Both the position numbers and the translations under genes were made by a program. The notes below the pieces were generated by a model, which worked only from the letters and a program-made list of their open reading frames with translations, made no database searches and had not been told where the DNA came from. A stretch of 43,280 bases of DNA from Actinomycetota bacterium (lineage in GTDB: Bacteria > Actinomycetota > Acidimicrobiia > Spongiisociales > UBA11373): positions 1-43,280 of the forward strand of contig JAHJML010000097.1 in assembly GCA_018821365.1 (NCBI GenBank), in the 5' to 3' direction. Position 1 is the stretch's first letter. Each line of letters opens with the position of its first letter. Below are positions 25,451 to 33,410 of this stretch, in pieces.

Positions 25451-25664
25451 CCATCTCCCCCACCCCGTGGGGGAGATGGACCCGGCCGAGCAGGCCGGGG
25501 CCAGAGGGGGGCGGTGCTCATCCAGGGGCGCGCACGGCGCGCCACCAGAGGGCCTGCGCTCCCCCTCTGCCCCCTCCGAGGGCATCTCCCCCGGGGCGCG
25601 CTACCAGAGGGCCTGCGCTCCCCCTCTGTCGCCTTCGGCGACATCTCCCCCACAGGTGGGGGAG
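25451..25664. repeat. composite hairpin-rich intergenic repeat
   Basis: This gene-free stretch holds nested structure. There is a 13-bp stem with a 3-nt loop (25451-25479, CCATCTCCCCCAC/GTGGGGGAGATGG) and a 7-bp stem GGCGCGC-ACG-GCGCGCC (25527-25543). A 26-bp direct repeat follows (25544-25569 and 25603-25628, beginning ACCAGAGGGCCTGCGC). Each copy is followed by a different small hairpin and then CATCTCCCCC. A 9-bp stem ends the element (25645-25664). It looks like a REP/MITE-type element, possibly two insertions. The ORFs called across it are artefacts of low complexity. Confidence 0.6.
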
Positions 25665-25701
25665 AGCACCGTGCCCCCCCTCCCCTCCGGAGTCCGGCCG
25701 T

Positions 25702-26025
25702 TCAGTACACGATGTCGAGGGCGAAGCGGAGCGCCCCGTCGAGTTCGGCACGCTGCTGAGGGCCGAGGACTCCGATCGGCTCCCGATCCAGGCTGGCCTT
25801 GGGCACGGTGAGGATGCTGTCGCAGGTGATGGCGCCCATCTCGGGGACGCCGTGGGCGGGCCCGACCTCGACCTCCGATGCGATGCCCCGAACCGTCCGG
25901 GTGATCGGGGCGCAGGTGACGGTGGAGAGGACCCCGATGGCGGCATCTCGGGTGAGCACACACACCGGGCGGCGGCCGGCCGGTGGCCCGAGGTCGGCCC
26001 AGTAGATCTCGTTGCGGGCTACCAC
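25702..26025 (-). CDS. MazF/PemK-family toxin (pair 3)
   Basis: The GTG at 26025 gives 107 residues: ARNEIYWADLGPPAGRRPVCVLTRDAAIG, TCAPITRTVRGIASEVEV, and MGAITCDSILTVPKASL, the standard MazF core with RRPVCVLTR and the T-R-T motif. It resembles the pair 1 toxin in the TRTVRGI segment. It overlaps its antitoxin by 7 nt and is transcribed toward the composite repeat. Confidence 0.9.
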   Translation of the reverse strand: MVARNEIYWADLGPPAGRRPVCVLTRDAAIGVLSTVTCAPITRTVRGIASEVEVGPAHGVPEMGAITCDSILTVPKASLDREPIGVLGPQQRAELDGALRFALDIVY

Positions 26026-26264
26026 GGCGGGGCGGTCTCGGCGGCCAGGCGGCGGGCCGCCTCCACGAGGATCGGGTCCTGGGGCCATCTCAGATAGGCG
26101 TCCACGAGTTCCCGTTCGGCCTCGTCGATGCGTTCGGCCTCCAGCACCGCCAGGGCGCCGCGGCGGAGGAGTTCGGATCGGCTCAGTTTCAGCCGCTCCG
26201 CAAGCCGGTCGAGGGACGCCACCAGAGCGTCATCGAGTTGCACGAGGACCTGTTTGCGAGGCAT
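26019..26264 (-). CDS. ribbon-helix-helix antitoxin (pair 3)
   Basis: The ATG at 26264 gives an 81-residue protein, MPRKQVLVQLDDALVASLDRL followed by KLSRSELLRRGALAVLE: an RHH domain with an acidic C-terminal tail ending in RLAAETAPPW. The start at 26264 is chosen over the upstream ATGs because the -10 box TACCAT lies exactly 6 nt before it and the operator would otherwise be inside the coding region. Confidence 0.87.
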   Translation of the reverse strand: MPRKQVLVQLDDALVASLDRLAERLKLSRSELLRRGALAVLEAERIDEAERELVDAYLRWPQDPILVEAARRLAAETAPPW

Positions 26265-26286
26265 GACCATATGGTAGACCATATGG
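26265..26286 (-). promoter_or_regulatory. leaderless promoter with two tandem CCATATGG operator sites
   Basis: GACCATATGG occurs twice 12 bp apart (26265-26274 and 26277-26286); each holds the palindrome CCATATGG. The minus-strand -10 box TACCAT overlaps the first copy. Two palindromes one DNA turn apart suit cooperative binding of two RHH dimers. Confidence 0.6.
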
Positions 26287-26321
26287 CCTTCGGCAACCGG
26301 TGAGAAGAGCCTCCCGCCCCG

Positions 26322-26963
26322 TCAGTCCCAGGGTTTGTGGGCCGGGGGGTTGCGGTAGTCGGCGAACTTGTCGAGGACTTCCTGCATCTCCTCGTCGGTG
26401 AGCACATGCGGTTCGCCGGCCGCCAGGGCGGTGAGGTACATCCGGCAGAGCATCTCCACCTCGATCGCCAGTTGGGTGGCCTGCTCGAGAGTCGCCTCGA
26501 CGGCGACCATCCCGTGGTTGGCGAGCAGGCAGGCGGTGCGGTCCTCCAGGGCCCGCTGTACGTAGTCCGACAGCAGTTGGGTCCCGAAAGTGGCGTAGGG
26601 AGCGCAGCGGATGGTGGTTCCCCCGGCCACGGCCACCATGTAGTGGAAGGCGGGCACTTCCCGCCGCAGTGCCGCCACCGCGGTGCCGAAGGGGGGATGG
26701 GTGTGGACGATGGCCCCCACCTCGGGCCTGGCCTTGTAGATGTCCAGATGGAACCGCCACTCACTGGAGGGGCGCATCCGTCCCTCGGAGGCCCCCTCCA
26801 TGTCCATCTCGACGATCTGGGTGGGTTCCAATGCGTCGTAGCGAATGCCCGACGGGGTGATCAGGAACCAATCGCCAAAGCGCACGCTGACGTTGCCGGC
26901 CGTCCCGGTGTTGAGCCCGCGGTCGAAGAGGTCCCGGGCCGCCAGAACCAGACGCCGTCTCAG
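26322..26963 (-). CDS. class II aldolase, FucA-like; probable 5-(methylthio)ribulose-1-phosphate aldolase
   Basis: The product follows E. coli FucA closely: [36 protein letters not shown] (catalytic Glu), VVHTHPP-type IVHTHPP (two zinc His), [23 protein letters not shown] and [11 protein letters not shown] (third zinc His). It follows mtnA, so it probably cleaves 5-methylthioribulose-1-phosphate (or the 5-deoxy analogue) to DHAP and an aldehyde, as in the DHAP shunt. A MtnB-type dehydratase is less likely given the FucA motifs. No ATG, GTG or TTG precedes the conserved start; a CTG at 26963 overlaps the mtnA stop as CTGA and gives 213 residues. Confidence 0.85.
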   Translation of the reverse strand: MRRRLVLAARDLFDRGLNTGTAGNVSVRFGDWFLITPSGIRYDALEPTQIVEMDMEGASEGRMRPSSEWRFHLDIYKARPEVGAIVHTHPPFGTAVAALRREVPAFHYMVAVAGGTTIRCAPYATFGTQLLSDYVQRALEDRTACLLANHGMVAVEATLEQATQLAIEVEMLCRMYLTALAAGEPHVLTDEEMQEVLDKFADYRNPPAHKPWD

Positions 26964-28069
26964 GTCATATCGGGAAACAGCGATGCCAGGCCCTCCCTGC
27001 TCGCCGGGGCGACGCCCCGTTCGGTGATGATCCCGGTCACCAGTCGGGCCGGGGTGACGTCGAAGGCGTAGTTGCGGGCCGCCGTGCCCGCCGGGGTGAG
27101 CCGCACCGTCACCACGCTCCCATCGGGCGCCTGCCCCCGGACATGGGTCACCTCGGCGGCGTCCCGTTCCTCGATGGGGATGGCGGCCACCCCGTCGGTG
27201 ATGCTCCAGTCGATGCTCGACGACGGCAGTGCCGCGTAGAACGGCACCCCGTTGTCCCGAGCCGCCAGTGCCTTCAGGTAGGTGCCGATCTTGTTGCCGA
27301 CATCGCCCGCCGCCGTGGTGCGATCACTGCCGACGATGCACAGGTCCACCATCCCGTGCTGCATGAGGTGGCCGCCGGCGTTGTCGACGATCACCGAGTG
27401 GGGCACTCCCCGATCACCCAACTCCCACGCCGTCAGCGACGCTCCCTGGTTGCGGGGCCTGGTCTCGTCGACCCACACGTGGATCGGGATCCCGGCCTCG
27501 AAGGCCTTGTAGATGGGGGCGGTAGCCGTCCCCCACTCGACGGTGGCGAGCCACCCGGCGTTGCAGTGGGTCAGCACCTGCACAACACCGGTCCCTCCCT
27601 TGGCCTCCCAGATCTCCTCGATGATCCGCAACCCGTGATCGCCGATCGCCGAGCACATGGCGGCATCGTCGTCGGCGATGTCGGCGGCCGCCGTGTAGGC
27701 GGCCTCGGCCCGGGCGGCGGGGGGCAGCAGCGCCATGGCATCGGCGACCACCCCGACGGCCCAGTGGAGGTTGATGGCGGTCGGCCTGGTGCGCAGCAGC
27801 CGCGCCGCGGCAGCCTCCAATCCGGCATCGGAGGGATCGGCGGCCATCCCGAGCGCCATCCCGTAGGCGGCAGTCGCCCCGATCAAGGGGGCGCCCCGCA
27901 CCACCATCGTCTCGATGGCAACCGCGGCGTCCTCCACCGTCTTCAGATCGAGGGTCTCGAAGGCGTGCGGGAGGAGGGTCTGGTCGATGACCACGACGGT
28001 GCGGCCATCGTCGTGCAGCCAGATGGTGCGGGTGGGTCGATCGCTGCTCACGTCCGTCCAGTCTGCCAC
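26960..28069 (-). CDS. mtnA: S-methyl-5-thioribose-1-phosphate isomerase
   Basis: This 369-residue enzyme isomerises 5-methylthioribose-1-phosphate (and 5-deoxyribose-1-phosphate) to the ribulose form. Family motifs are visible: [10 protein letters not shown] near the N-terminus, [31 protein letters not shown] (catalytic Cys), [16 protein letters not shown], and [19 protein letters not shown] (catalytic Asp). The start is GTG. It lies 22 nt after the SDR gene and overlaps the aldolase. No phosphorylase or kinase to make its substrate is in the window. Confidence 0.95.
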   Translation of the reverse strand: MADWTDVSSDRPTRTIWLHDDGRTVVVIDQTLLPHAFETLDLKTVEDAAVAIETMVVRGAPLIGATAAYGMALGMAADPSDAGLEAAAARLLRTRPTAINLHWAVGVVADAMALLPPAARAEAAYTAAADIADDDAAMCSAIGDHGLRIIEEIWEAKGGTGVVQVLTHCNAGWLATVEWGTATAPIYKAFEAGIPIHVWVDETRPRNQGASLTAWELGDRGVPHSVIVDNAGGHLMQHGMVDLCIVGSDRTTAAGDVGNKIGTYLKALAARDNGVPFYAALPSSSIDWSITDGVAAIPIEERDAAEVTHVRGQAPDGSVVTVRLTPAGTAARNYAFDVTPARLVTGIITERGVAPASREGLASLFPDMT

Positions 28070-28091
28070 GGCCGGGACGGTGCTCCCCGGC

Positions 28092-28844
28092 TCACCAGGT
28101 GGGGCGGGTCAGCACGCCGCCGTCCACCACGAGGTCGACCCCCGTGATCCAGCGGGCCAGGCCGCTGCACAGGAACACGCAGGCATCCCCGATGTCCTCG
28201 GGGGTGCCCATCCGGCCCAGCGGCACCGCCGATTGCCAGCGCGCCACCCCCTCCGGCCAGTCGTCGGCCAGGCCGGGCCGATCGATCAGGCCCGGCGACA
28301 CCGTGTTGACCCGGATGCCGGCCGGCCCGTATTCGAGGGCGGCCGCCCGGGCGTGCATGATCAGCGCCGCCTTGGCGGTGGCGTAGTGGCCGTGGAAGGG
28401 TGCTGGTTGCCTCCCCTCGATGGAAGCGATGTGAACGATCGACCCGCCGTCGCCCTGCACCTCCATGACGGCGGCGGTCGCCCGGGTGAGGCGGTGGACC
28501 GAGGTGAGGTTGGTGTCGATCATCTCCGCCCAGTCGGCGTCGTCGAGATCCGCCAGCGACGACCTGGTCTGGATGCCGGCGTTGTTGACGAGTGCATCGA
28601 CCCGGCCGAACTCCCCGAGAGCCGCTCCGAGGACCGCTCCGGGACCCCCCGGGGAGGTGAGGTCGGCTCGCACCCACCGCACCGTCCCATCCGGCGAGCC
28701 GAGGCCGCCCGTGTGCCCATGAGCGACCACCGAAGCACCCGCCGCCGAGAACCTGCCGGCGATCCCGGCACCGATGGTTCCGCTGGCGCCGGTGACGATC
28801 ACCACCCGGCCGGTGAGGTCGAGCATCGCGGCGGGGGCCGTCAT
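28092..28844 (-). CDS. short-chain dehydrogenase/reductase
   Basis: This 250-residue classical SDR has the cofactor motif [18 protein letters not shown], the catalytic Ser in HIASIEGRQ and Tyr-x3-Lys in HYATAKAAL. The C-terminal VDGG segment is typical. The ATG overlaps the cupin stop as ATGA and has a GAGGGAGG SD. In this operon it could oxidise or reduce the aldehyde released by the aldolase, or act on another step of sugar salvage; this is inference from position only. Confidence 0.93.
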   Translation of the reverse strand: MTAPAAMLDLTGRVVIVTGASGTIGAGIAGRFSAAGASVVAHGHTGGLGSPDGTVRWVRADLTSPGGPGAVLGAALGEFGRVDALVNNAGIQTRSSLADLDDADWAEMIDTNLTSVHRLTRATAAVMEVQGDGGSIVHIASIEGRQPAPFHGHYATAKAALIMHARAAALEYGPAGIRVNTVSPGLIDRPGLADDWPEGVARWQSAVPLGRMGTPEDIGDACVFLCSGLARWITGVDLVVDGGVLTRPTW

Positions 28845-29296
28845 GGCGAACCCTCCCTCGTCAGGCGAACGATGTCGGCGGCCGCTTGTGGGTACCGCTC
28901 GATCAGATCGTCCCGATCGCCCAGTTCGAATCCCTCCACCCGGTAGCCGGGCGCCATGGTGGTGCCGACCAGGGACCACTCGCCCATCGTCTCGGCCCCC
29001 ATCCAATCCCCGGTGGGAACCACGATGCACGGACGCTCCCCGGCCCCGAGATCATCGCCGAGCATGGGCCTGCCGACCTTGCCGTCGGCGTGCAGCAGCA
29101 CCAACCGCACCGGATCACCCGCATAGTGATGCCAGATCTCGGGGCCGTCGAGGCGGTGCATCGCCGAGAAGTCGCCCGGTTGCATCAGGAAGTAGATGGC
29201 GGTGCTGAGATCGTCGATCCAGGTCTGCGCCCACATGCCTCCCTCATGGGGAAGCGGTGCCAACCCCAGCAGGGCGGCGACCTCCGATCCGTCCAT
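28841..29296 (-). CDS. cupin protein of the DUF985 family
   Basis: This 151-residue protein matches the DUF985/cupin_5 family: MWAQTWIDDLSTAIYFLMQPGDFSAMHRLDGPEIWHHYAG is the first cupin strand set with the metal-binding His pair, then VRLVLL, and CIVVPTGDWMGAE, and the closing MAPGYRVEGFELGDRDDLIERYP. Such small cupins may bind sugars or metals; the activity is unknown. It is the first gene of the operon, with an SD GGAGGAACTC. A role as a sugar epimerase or binding step in methylthioribose salvage is only a possibility. Confidence 0.88.
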   Translation of the reverse strand: MDGSEVAALLGLAPLPHEGGMWAQTWIDDLSTAIYFLMQPGDFSAMHRLDGPEIWHHYAGDPVRLVLLHADGKVGRPMLGDDLGAGERPCIVVPTGDWMGAETMGEWSLVGTTMAPGYRVEGFELGDRDDLIERYPQAAADIVRLTREGSP

Positions 29297-29322
29297 GAGT
29301 TCCTCCAGGTGTGCTGCCCTCG

Positions 29323-29328
29323 AAGCTA
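29323..29328 (-). promoter_or_regulatory. -10 box TAGCTT for cupin-SDR-mtnA-aldolase operon
   Basis: On the minus strand TAGCTT lies 26 nt before the ATG at 29296; the leader contains the SD TGGAGGAACTC. It is the same hexamer as the inferred hydrogenase promoter. Confidence 0.4.
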
Positions 29329-29385
29329 GTGGGGCCGGGGGATCGCCGCCGATTCGCCGGCCGCGAGTAGGGAATGCCCCCCCGG

Positions 29386-29391
29386 TACACT
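29386..29391 (+). promoter_or_regulatory. -10 box TACACT for nitroreductase gene
   Basis: TACACT is 71 nt before the ATG at 29463, giving an unusually long leader for this window. The leader holds short inverted repeats and the SD CAGGAGACAAC. Confidence 0.35.
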
Positions 29392-29462
29392 CCCGGGGTC
29401 ACGGAGACCCAGGTGAGCGGCCGACGTCGATCGCAGGCTCCCGACAGACCCCAGGAGACAAC

Positions 29463-30113
29463 ATGATCGACAACGCCGTCTTGCGGGGAATCCGCCAACG
29501 TCGCAGCATCCGCAACTTCACCTCCGATCCCGTCACCGATGAACAGGTCGAGGCCATCCTCGAGGCGGCCCGGTGGGCACCCTCGGGCCTCAACTCACAA
29601 CCCTGGGAGTTCATAGTGGTGCGCGACCCGGCACTGCGGGCCGGTCTGGGCTCCATCCTCAAACGGGTCACCTTCGCGTGGGGCGGGATGGCCGCCGCCC
29701 CGGCGTCGATCGTGGTCGCGGTGGATCAGACCCGCGACCCCGACCACTTCGTCGAGGACGGGGCGGTCGCCGCCCAGAACATGTGCCTGGCGGCCCAGAG
29801 CCTCGGGCTCGGCTCGGCATGGGCCGGGGTGTACGCGCCGCGCAAGACCCGCAACAGCGTGGAGACCGCCGTCTCCGCCCTGGTGGGGCTTCCGCCGACT
29901 TGTCGGGTGATCGCCGTGGTTCCGGTCGGCGTCGGGCGGCACTCGACGACGGCCACCCGCCGCTCCCTGGCTGAGATGACCCACCTCGATCGCTACACCG
30001 CCCGCCGGCAACCCGACCCCGAATGGTCGCCGGAGCCACCCTCCGACGACGCCCGCGAGTTCCCGATGATCGTCAAGAGCCCATCCCTCACCGAATCCGG
30101 GCGGATCGCCTGA
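29463..30113 (+). CDS. nitroreductase-family FMN oxidoreductase
   Basis: The ATG at 29463 gives 216 residues. The N-terminal [23 protein letters not shown] is the FMN-binding RRSxR motif, followed by [19 protein letters not shown], the classic nitroreductase segment. [20 protein letters not shown] is the dimer-interface and FMN part. The last 50 residues form an unusual Pro/Arg-rich tail. It would reduce an unidentified acceptor with NAD(P)H. The longer ORF-track start is rejected because of the SD before 29463. Confidence 0.9.
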   Translation: MIDNAVLRGIRQRRSIRNFTSDPVTDEQVEAILEAARWAPSGLNSQPWEFIVVRDPALRAGLGSILKRVTFAWGGMAAAPASIVVAVDQTRDPDHFVEDGAVAAQNMCLAAQSLGLGSAWAGVYAPRKTRNSVETAVSALVGLPPTCRVIAVVPVGVGRHSTTATRRSLAEMTHLDRYTARRQPDPEWSPEPPSDDAREFPMIVKSPSLTESGRIA

Positions 30114-30124
30114 CCTCACGGCCC

Positions 30125-30274
30125 CGAAAGCCTTGTAGATGGGGGCGGTGGCCGTCCCCCACTCGACGGTGGCGAGCCACCCGGCGTTACCGTGGGTCAG
30201 CACCTACACCACCCCGGTCCGTCCCTTGGCCTCCCAGATCTCCTCGATGACCCGCAACCCGTGATCGCCGATCG
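30125..30274 (-). pseudogene. 150-bp duplicated fragment of mtnA
   Basis: This segment aligns without gaps to 27499-27648 inside mtnA, with 9 mismatches by eye in 150 positions (about 94%). On the minus strand it spells the same region ([15 protein letters not shown]...[14 protein letters not shown]), but with an in-frame TAG within VVQVLTH, and the catalytic Cys of THCNAGW is Gly. It has no start, is far shorter than the gene and lies between two + genes, so it cannot encode a working enzyme. The two ORFs in the track that cover it (29595..30203 and 30204..30428) are pieces of this relic. Confidence 0.85.
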
Positions 30275-30336
30275 GTGCCCGGCACGGATCGGCCGGTCCT
30301 GAAAGGCTGCCGGATGCCGGCGCCGGCGGCGCTCGG

Positions 30337-30342
30337 TACGAT
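30337..30342 (+). promoter_or_regulatory. -10 box TACGAT for antiporter gene
   Basis: TACGAT lies 27 nt before the GTG at 30370. The short leader contains the SD GGGAGGC. Confidence 0.4.
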
Positions 30343-30369
30343 GCCACCGAATCCCGGGAGGCGGGCTGC

Positions 30370-31965
30370 GTGGAGATCACCTTCGTCCTGATGGCGTTCG
30401 GCCTCGGCATGGCGGCAGCCTCGGTCAACCTACCGCCGCTGGTGGGCTACCTGACCGCCGGCTTCGCGCTGCACGGCCTCGGCTACGAGAACACCGGCGC
30501 CATCGACCTGCTCGCCGACCTCGGTGTGCTGCTGTTGCTGTTCGGCATCGGCCTCAAACTCCGGCTGCGGACGCTGGCCCGCCCCGAGGTGTGGGCGGGG
30601 GCCTCCATCCACATGATCGTCACCACGGCGATCCTCGGCGGAGTCCTGCTGGCGATGGGCGCCGCCGGCCTCCCGATGGTGGCGGGGATCACCGTGCGCC
30701 AGGCGGCGGTGCTGGGGTTCGCCTTCTCGTTCTCCAGCACGGTGTTCGCCGTCAAGGCTCTGGAGGAGCGCAACGAGGTCGCCTCGCTCCCCGGTCGGAT
30801 CGCCATCGGCATCCTGATCGTCCAGGACCTGCTCGCCGTGTTGTTCCTGGCCCTGTGGGTCGACGAACCACCCACGTGGTGGGCGATCCCGGTCGTCGCC
30901 GGACTGATCGCCCTGCGTCCGGTGCTGGGATGGATCTTCGACCGGGTGGGGCACGGTGAGTTGCTGGTCCTGTTCGGCTTCAGCCTGGCGATCGGGGTGG
31001 GGCTCGGGGCGTTCGACGAGGTGGGGCTCAAGCCCGACCTCGGGGCCCTGCTGGCCGGCCTGGCGCTGGCGAACCACCGGCGGGCCTCGGAACTGTCCGA
31101 CCGCCTGCTCAGCATCAAGGACCTGTTGTTGATCGGGTTCTTCCTCTCGATCGGCCTGGGCGGGGTGCCCCGGCCGATGGCGGCCGCGGTGGCGGCCGCC
31201 CTGGTGGTGCTGGTGCCGCTGAAGGCGACCGGGTTCCTGCTGCTGCTGACCCGCTTCCGGCTCCGGAGCAGCACCGCCTGGCACTCGTCGGTGACCCTGG
31301 CCACCTACAGCGAGTTCGGACTCATCGTGACTGCCGTGGGGGTCGACCGGGGTCTGGTCGACCAGCAGTGGGCCGCCACGATGGCGGTGGCGGTGGCGAT
31401 GTCGTTCCTGCTCGCCGCCCCGCTCAACACGGCCCGCCATCAGGTGTACCACCGGTGGTCCACCGCCATCGGCCGGTTGGAGCGGCACCCTCCCCAACCC
31501 GACGACCGGATCATCGAACCGACCGGAGCCCGCATCCTGGTGTTCGGGATGGGCCGGACCGGCACCGGGGCGTACGACGAACTGGTGAAGCGCCGGGGAG
31601 AGGTGGTGCTGGGCGTCGACCGCAACGACACGGTGATCGACCAGAACCGGGTGGCCGGACGCAGGATGCTGCGGGGCGACAGCCTCGACCGCGACTTCTG
31701 GGACCGGCTCCGCCTGCACCCCGAGATCCAGATGGTGGTGCTCGCCACCGGGGATCACACCGCCAGCCTGGAGACGGTCCGCAGGGTGCGCGACATCCGG
31801 CCCGACATCCTGATCGCAGCCGGCGCCCTCTACCAGGACGAGGTGTGGGAGTTGCGATCGCTGGGTGTGGATGTGGCCCGCAACCTGTACGACGAGGCCG
31901 GCCGGGGCCTCGCCGATGATGCCTGCGACCTGCTGACCGCGACCGAGGAGTCCGGCGGCCGATGA
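30370..31965 (+). CDS. CPA2-family monovalent cation/proton antiporter with TrkA-N domain
   Basis: The GTG at 30370 gives 531 residues. About 12 TM helices occupy residues 1-365, with a GYLTAGFALHGLGY and LLLLFGIGLKLR core and AFSFSSTVFAVK and VQDLLAVLFLA in the transport helices, typical of KefB/RosB exchangers. A TrkA-N Rossmann domain follows (ILVFGMGRTGTGAYDEL, residues about 385 onward), which gates transport in response to NAD(H). There is no TrkA-C domain. The substrate is likely K+ or Na+ in exchange for H+. Confidence 0.93.
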   Translation: MEITFVLMAFGLGMAAASVNLPPLVGYLTAGFALHGLGYENTGAIDLLADLGVLLLLFGIGLKLRLRTLARPEVWAGASIHMIVTTAILGGVLLAMGAAGLPMVAGITVRQAAVLGFAFSFSSTVFAVKALEERNEVASLPGRIAIGILIVQDLLAVLFLALWVDEPPTWWAIPVVAGLIALRPVLGWIFDRVGHGELLVLFGFSLAIGVGLGAFDEVGLKPDLGALLAGLALANHRRASELSDRLLSIKDLLLIGFFLSIGLGGVPRPMAAAVAAALVVLVPLKATGFLLLLTRFRLRSSTAWHSSVTLATYSEFGLIVTAVGVDRGLVDQQWAATMAVAVAMSFLLAAPLNTARHQVYHRWSTAIGRLERHPPQPDDRIIEPTGARILVFGMGRTGTGAYDELVKRRGEVVLGVDRNDTVIDQNRVAGRRMLRGDSLDRDFWDRLRLHPEIQMVVLATGDHTASLETVRRVRDIRPDILIAAGALYQDEVWELRSLGVDVARNLYDEAGRGLADDACDLLTATEESGGR

Positions 31966-32031
31966 CCGGCCGGGCCGCGGCTGCCGGCGCCGCCGGACGT
32001 GCCGCGACCGGGGTTGCCGCGACCGGGCGCG

Positions 32032-32901
32032 CTACCCGGCCCAACGCTGCGGGCGGCTTCTCAGGTTGGTGAAGCCCCAGCGGTCGCAGAAATCGAAGAA
32101 GCGGGCCCGGGGAACTCCGTGCCATTGCAGGTCGGCGATGCTCTCGGTGATCGGCACGTCCCGGCGAACGGTGGCGAGACGCCGGTAGAGCAGCGCCTCG
32201 TCACGGTGCTCCCGCAGCGAGGCGGCCAGGCGCTCCGCCCCCCGCACCGGAACCTTCCACTCGGCGGCGTCGAGTGGGATGTACTCGATGTGGCCGTACT
32301 CGGCCAGCACGGCCGACGATGACTTGGCTCCCCAGGCAGGGATGCCGGGGATGCCATCGGACGAGTCACCCATGAGGCCCAGGTAATCGGGGATCGACTC
32401 GGGGGCCACCCCGAACTTGTCCCATACTCCCTGCTCGTTCATGAAGATCTGCTGGCGGCGGTCGAAGCAAATGGGCGACTCACCGACCACGCACTGGGCC
32501 ATGTCCTTGTCGGGTGACAGGATCACCACCTGCTCGGCATCGTCGGAGTACTTCCAGGCGGCGGTGGCCAGAGCATCGTCGGCCTCGAAGTCGATCATCC
32601 TCCACACCACCACTCCCAGTGCCTCCAGCGCCTCCTCGGCCCACGGGAACTGAGCCAGCAACTCGGGGGGCATTCCCTCGTCGGTCTTGTAGGCGGGGAA
32701 GAGATCGTTGCGGAACGAGAGCACCTCCGAGTCGAACGCCGCTCCCAGGTGGGTGACGCCCTCCTCCTGCACCAGTTTCAGCGTGGTTGCCATCAATCCG
32801 TGCACCGCGCTGATCTGCTCACCGGTCGGAGCGGTGCGGGGTGGCGAACCGAAGTGAGCTCGGAACAACTCGTAGGTGCCGTCGAGGAGGTGGACCCGCA
32901 T
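32032..32901 (-). CDS. FEN-like 5'-3' exonuclease (Pol I 5' nuclease family)
   Basis: This 289-residue nuclease shows LLDGTYELFRAHF with the first metal Asp, AAFDSEVLSFRNDLFPAYKTDEGMP (basic arch), VIDFEADDALATA-type DFEADDALATAAW, and LSPDKDMAQCV for the metal site. GLMGDSSDGIPGIPAWGAKSS is the helix-three-turn-helix. It lacks the polymerase part, so it is a stand-alone 5' nuclease that would remove 5' flaps or RNA. The ATG at 32901 is supported by a leaderless promoter 6 nt upstream. It lies 1.2 kb from the EndoIV-polymerase gene. Confidence 0.92.
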   Translation of the reverse strand: MRVHLLDGTYELFRAHFGSPPRTAPTGEQISAVHGLMATTLKLVQEEGVTHLGAAFDSEVLSFRNDLFPAYKTDEGMPPELLAQFPWAEEALEALGVVVWRMIDFEADDALATAAWKYSDDAEQVVILSPDKDMAQCVVGESPICFDRRQQIFMNEQGVWDKFGVAPESIPDYLGLMGDSSDGIPGIPAWGAKSSSAVLAEYGHIEYIPLDAAEWKVPVRGAERLAASLREHRDEALLYRRLATVRRDVPITESIADLQWHGVPRARFFDFCDRWGFTNLRSRPQRWAG

Positions 32902-32907
32902 GGCCGG

Positions 32908-32913
32908 ATCGTA
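32908..32913 (-). promoter_or_regulatory. -10 box TACGAT, leaderless exonuclease gene
   Basis: On the minus strand TACGAT is exactly 6 nt before the ATG at 32901. Confidence 0.55.
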
Positions 32914-32974
32914 CCGGCGGATGCTGCCCGCAACCACGGCCCCGATCCGAAAGGGTGTCGGATCATCCCGCCGG

Positions 32975-32980
32975 TACCCT
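32975..32980 (+). promoter_or_regulatory. -10 box TACCCT, leaderless ybaN-like gene
   Basis: TACCCT is 8 nt before the ATG at 32989. Confidence 0.5.
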
Positions 32981-32988
32981 GCCCGCCC

Positions 32989-33390
32989 ATGCAATCCACC
33001 GGGGCCCGCCCTCTCGCTCATCCCTGGATGCGGCCGGTCTACTTCCTGCTCGGCATGATCTTCCTGCTCGTCGGGGTCGCCGGCATCGCACTCCCCCTGG
33101 TGCCGACCACCGGGCCGGTGCTGCTGGCGGCCTTCTTCTTTGCGCGCTCTTCGCACCGCTTCCACGACTGGCTGATCGGCCACCCCAGGTTCGGCCCCCT
33201 GATCTCGAACTTCCGGGCGGGCAACGGCATTCCGCGGGCGGTCAAGGCATGGGCCCTCGCCGCCATGACCGCCGCCTTCGGGTTCTCGGCCATCTTCGTC
33301 ACCACGCATTGGATCGCCCGGGCCGCCGTCGTGGCAGTGGCGATCGGGGCGATCGGGTATGTGGCCCGCCTGCCCGCCTCGCGCCGCTGA
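32989..33390 (+). CDS. YbaN/DUF454 family inner-membrane protein
   Basis: This 133-residue protein matches DUF454: RPVYFLLGMIFLLVGVAGIALPLVPTTGPVLLAAFFFARSS, then FHDWLIGHPRFGPLISNFRAGNGIPRAVKAWALAAM and two C-terminal TM helices. The WLxxHPxFGPxIxxxRxxxGI motif is diagnostic. The role is unknown. Its promoter is leaderless. The next gene follows 20 nt later with its own promoter. Confidence 0.92.
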   Translation: MQSTGARPLAHPWMRPVYFLLGMIFLLVGVAGIALPLVPTTGPVLLAAFFFARSSHRFHDWLIGHPRFGPLISNFRAGNGIPRAVKAWALAAMTAAFGFSAIFVTTHWIARAAVVAVAIGAIGYVARLPASRR

Positions 33391-33398
33391 CCGATCGC

Positions 33399-33404
33399 TA
33401 CGCT
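33399..33404 (+). promoter_or_regulatory. -10 box TACGCT, leaderless
   Basis: TACGCT is exactly 6 nt before the ATG at 33411. Confidence 0.55.
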
Positions 33405-33410
33405 GCTCCC

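Noticed and set aside
25544-25628. Two 26-bp repeats as a possible CRISPR array
   Set aside because: Only two copies, with flanking hairpins and shared sequence in the spacer, and no cas genes.
25427-25961. Several overlapping ORFs across the composite repeat
   Set aside because: Their products are Pro/Arg-rich translations of hairpin repeats.
26322-26885. 187-aa aldolase start at the GTG before CGCTTT
   Set aside because: It would remove the conserved first helix and the GTAGNVS phosphate-binding loop, so the real start must be upstream.
29595-30428. Two minus ORFs read as a second, partial mtnA gene
   Set aside because: Only 150 bp are related to mtnA, with a stop in frame; the rest is shadow of the nitroreductase gene and spacer.
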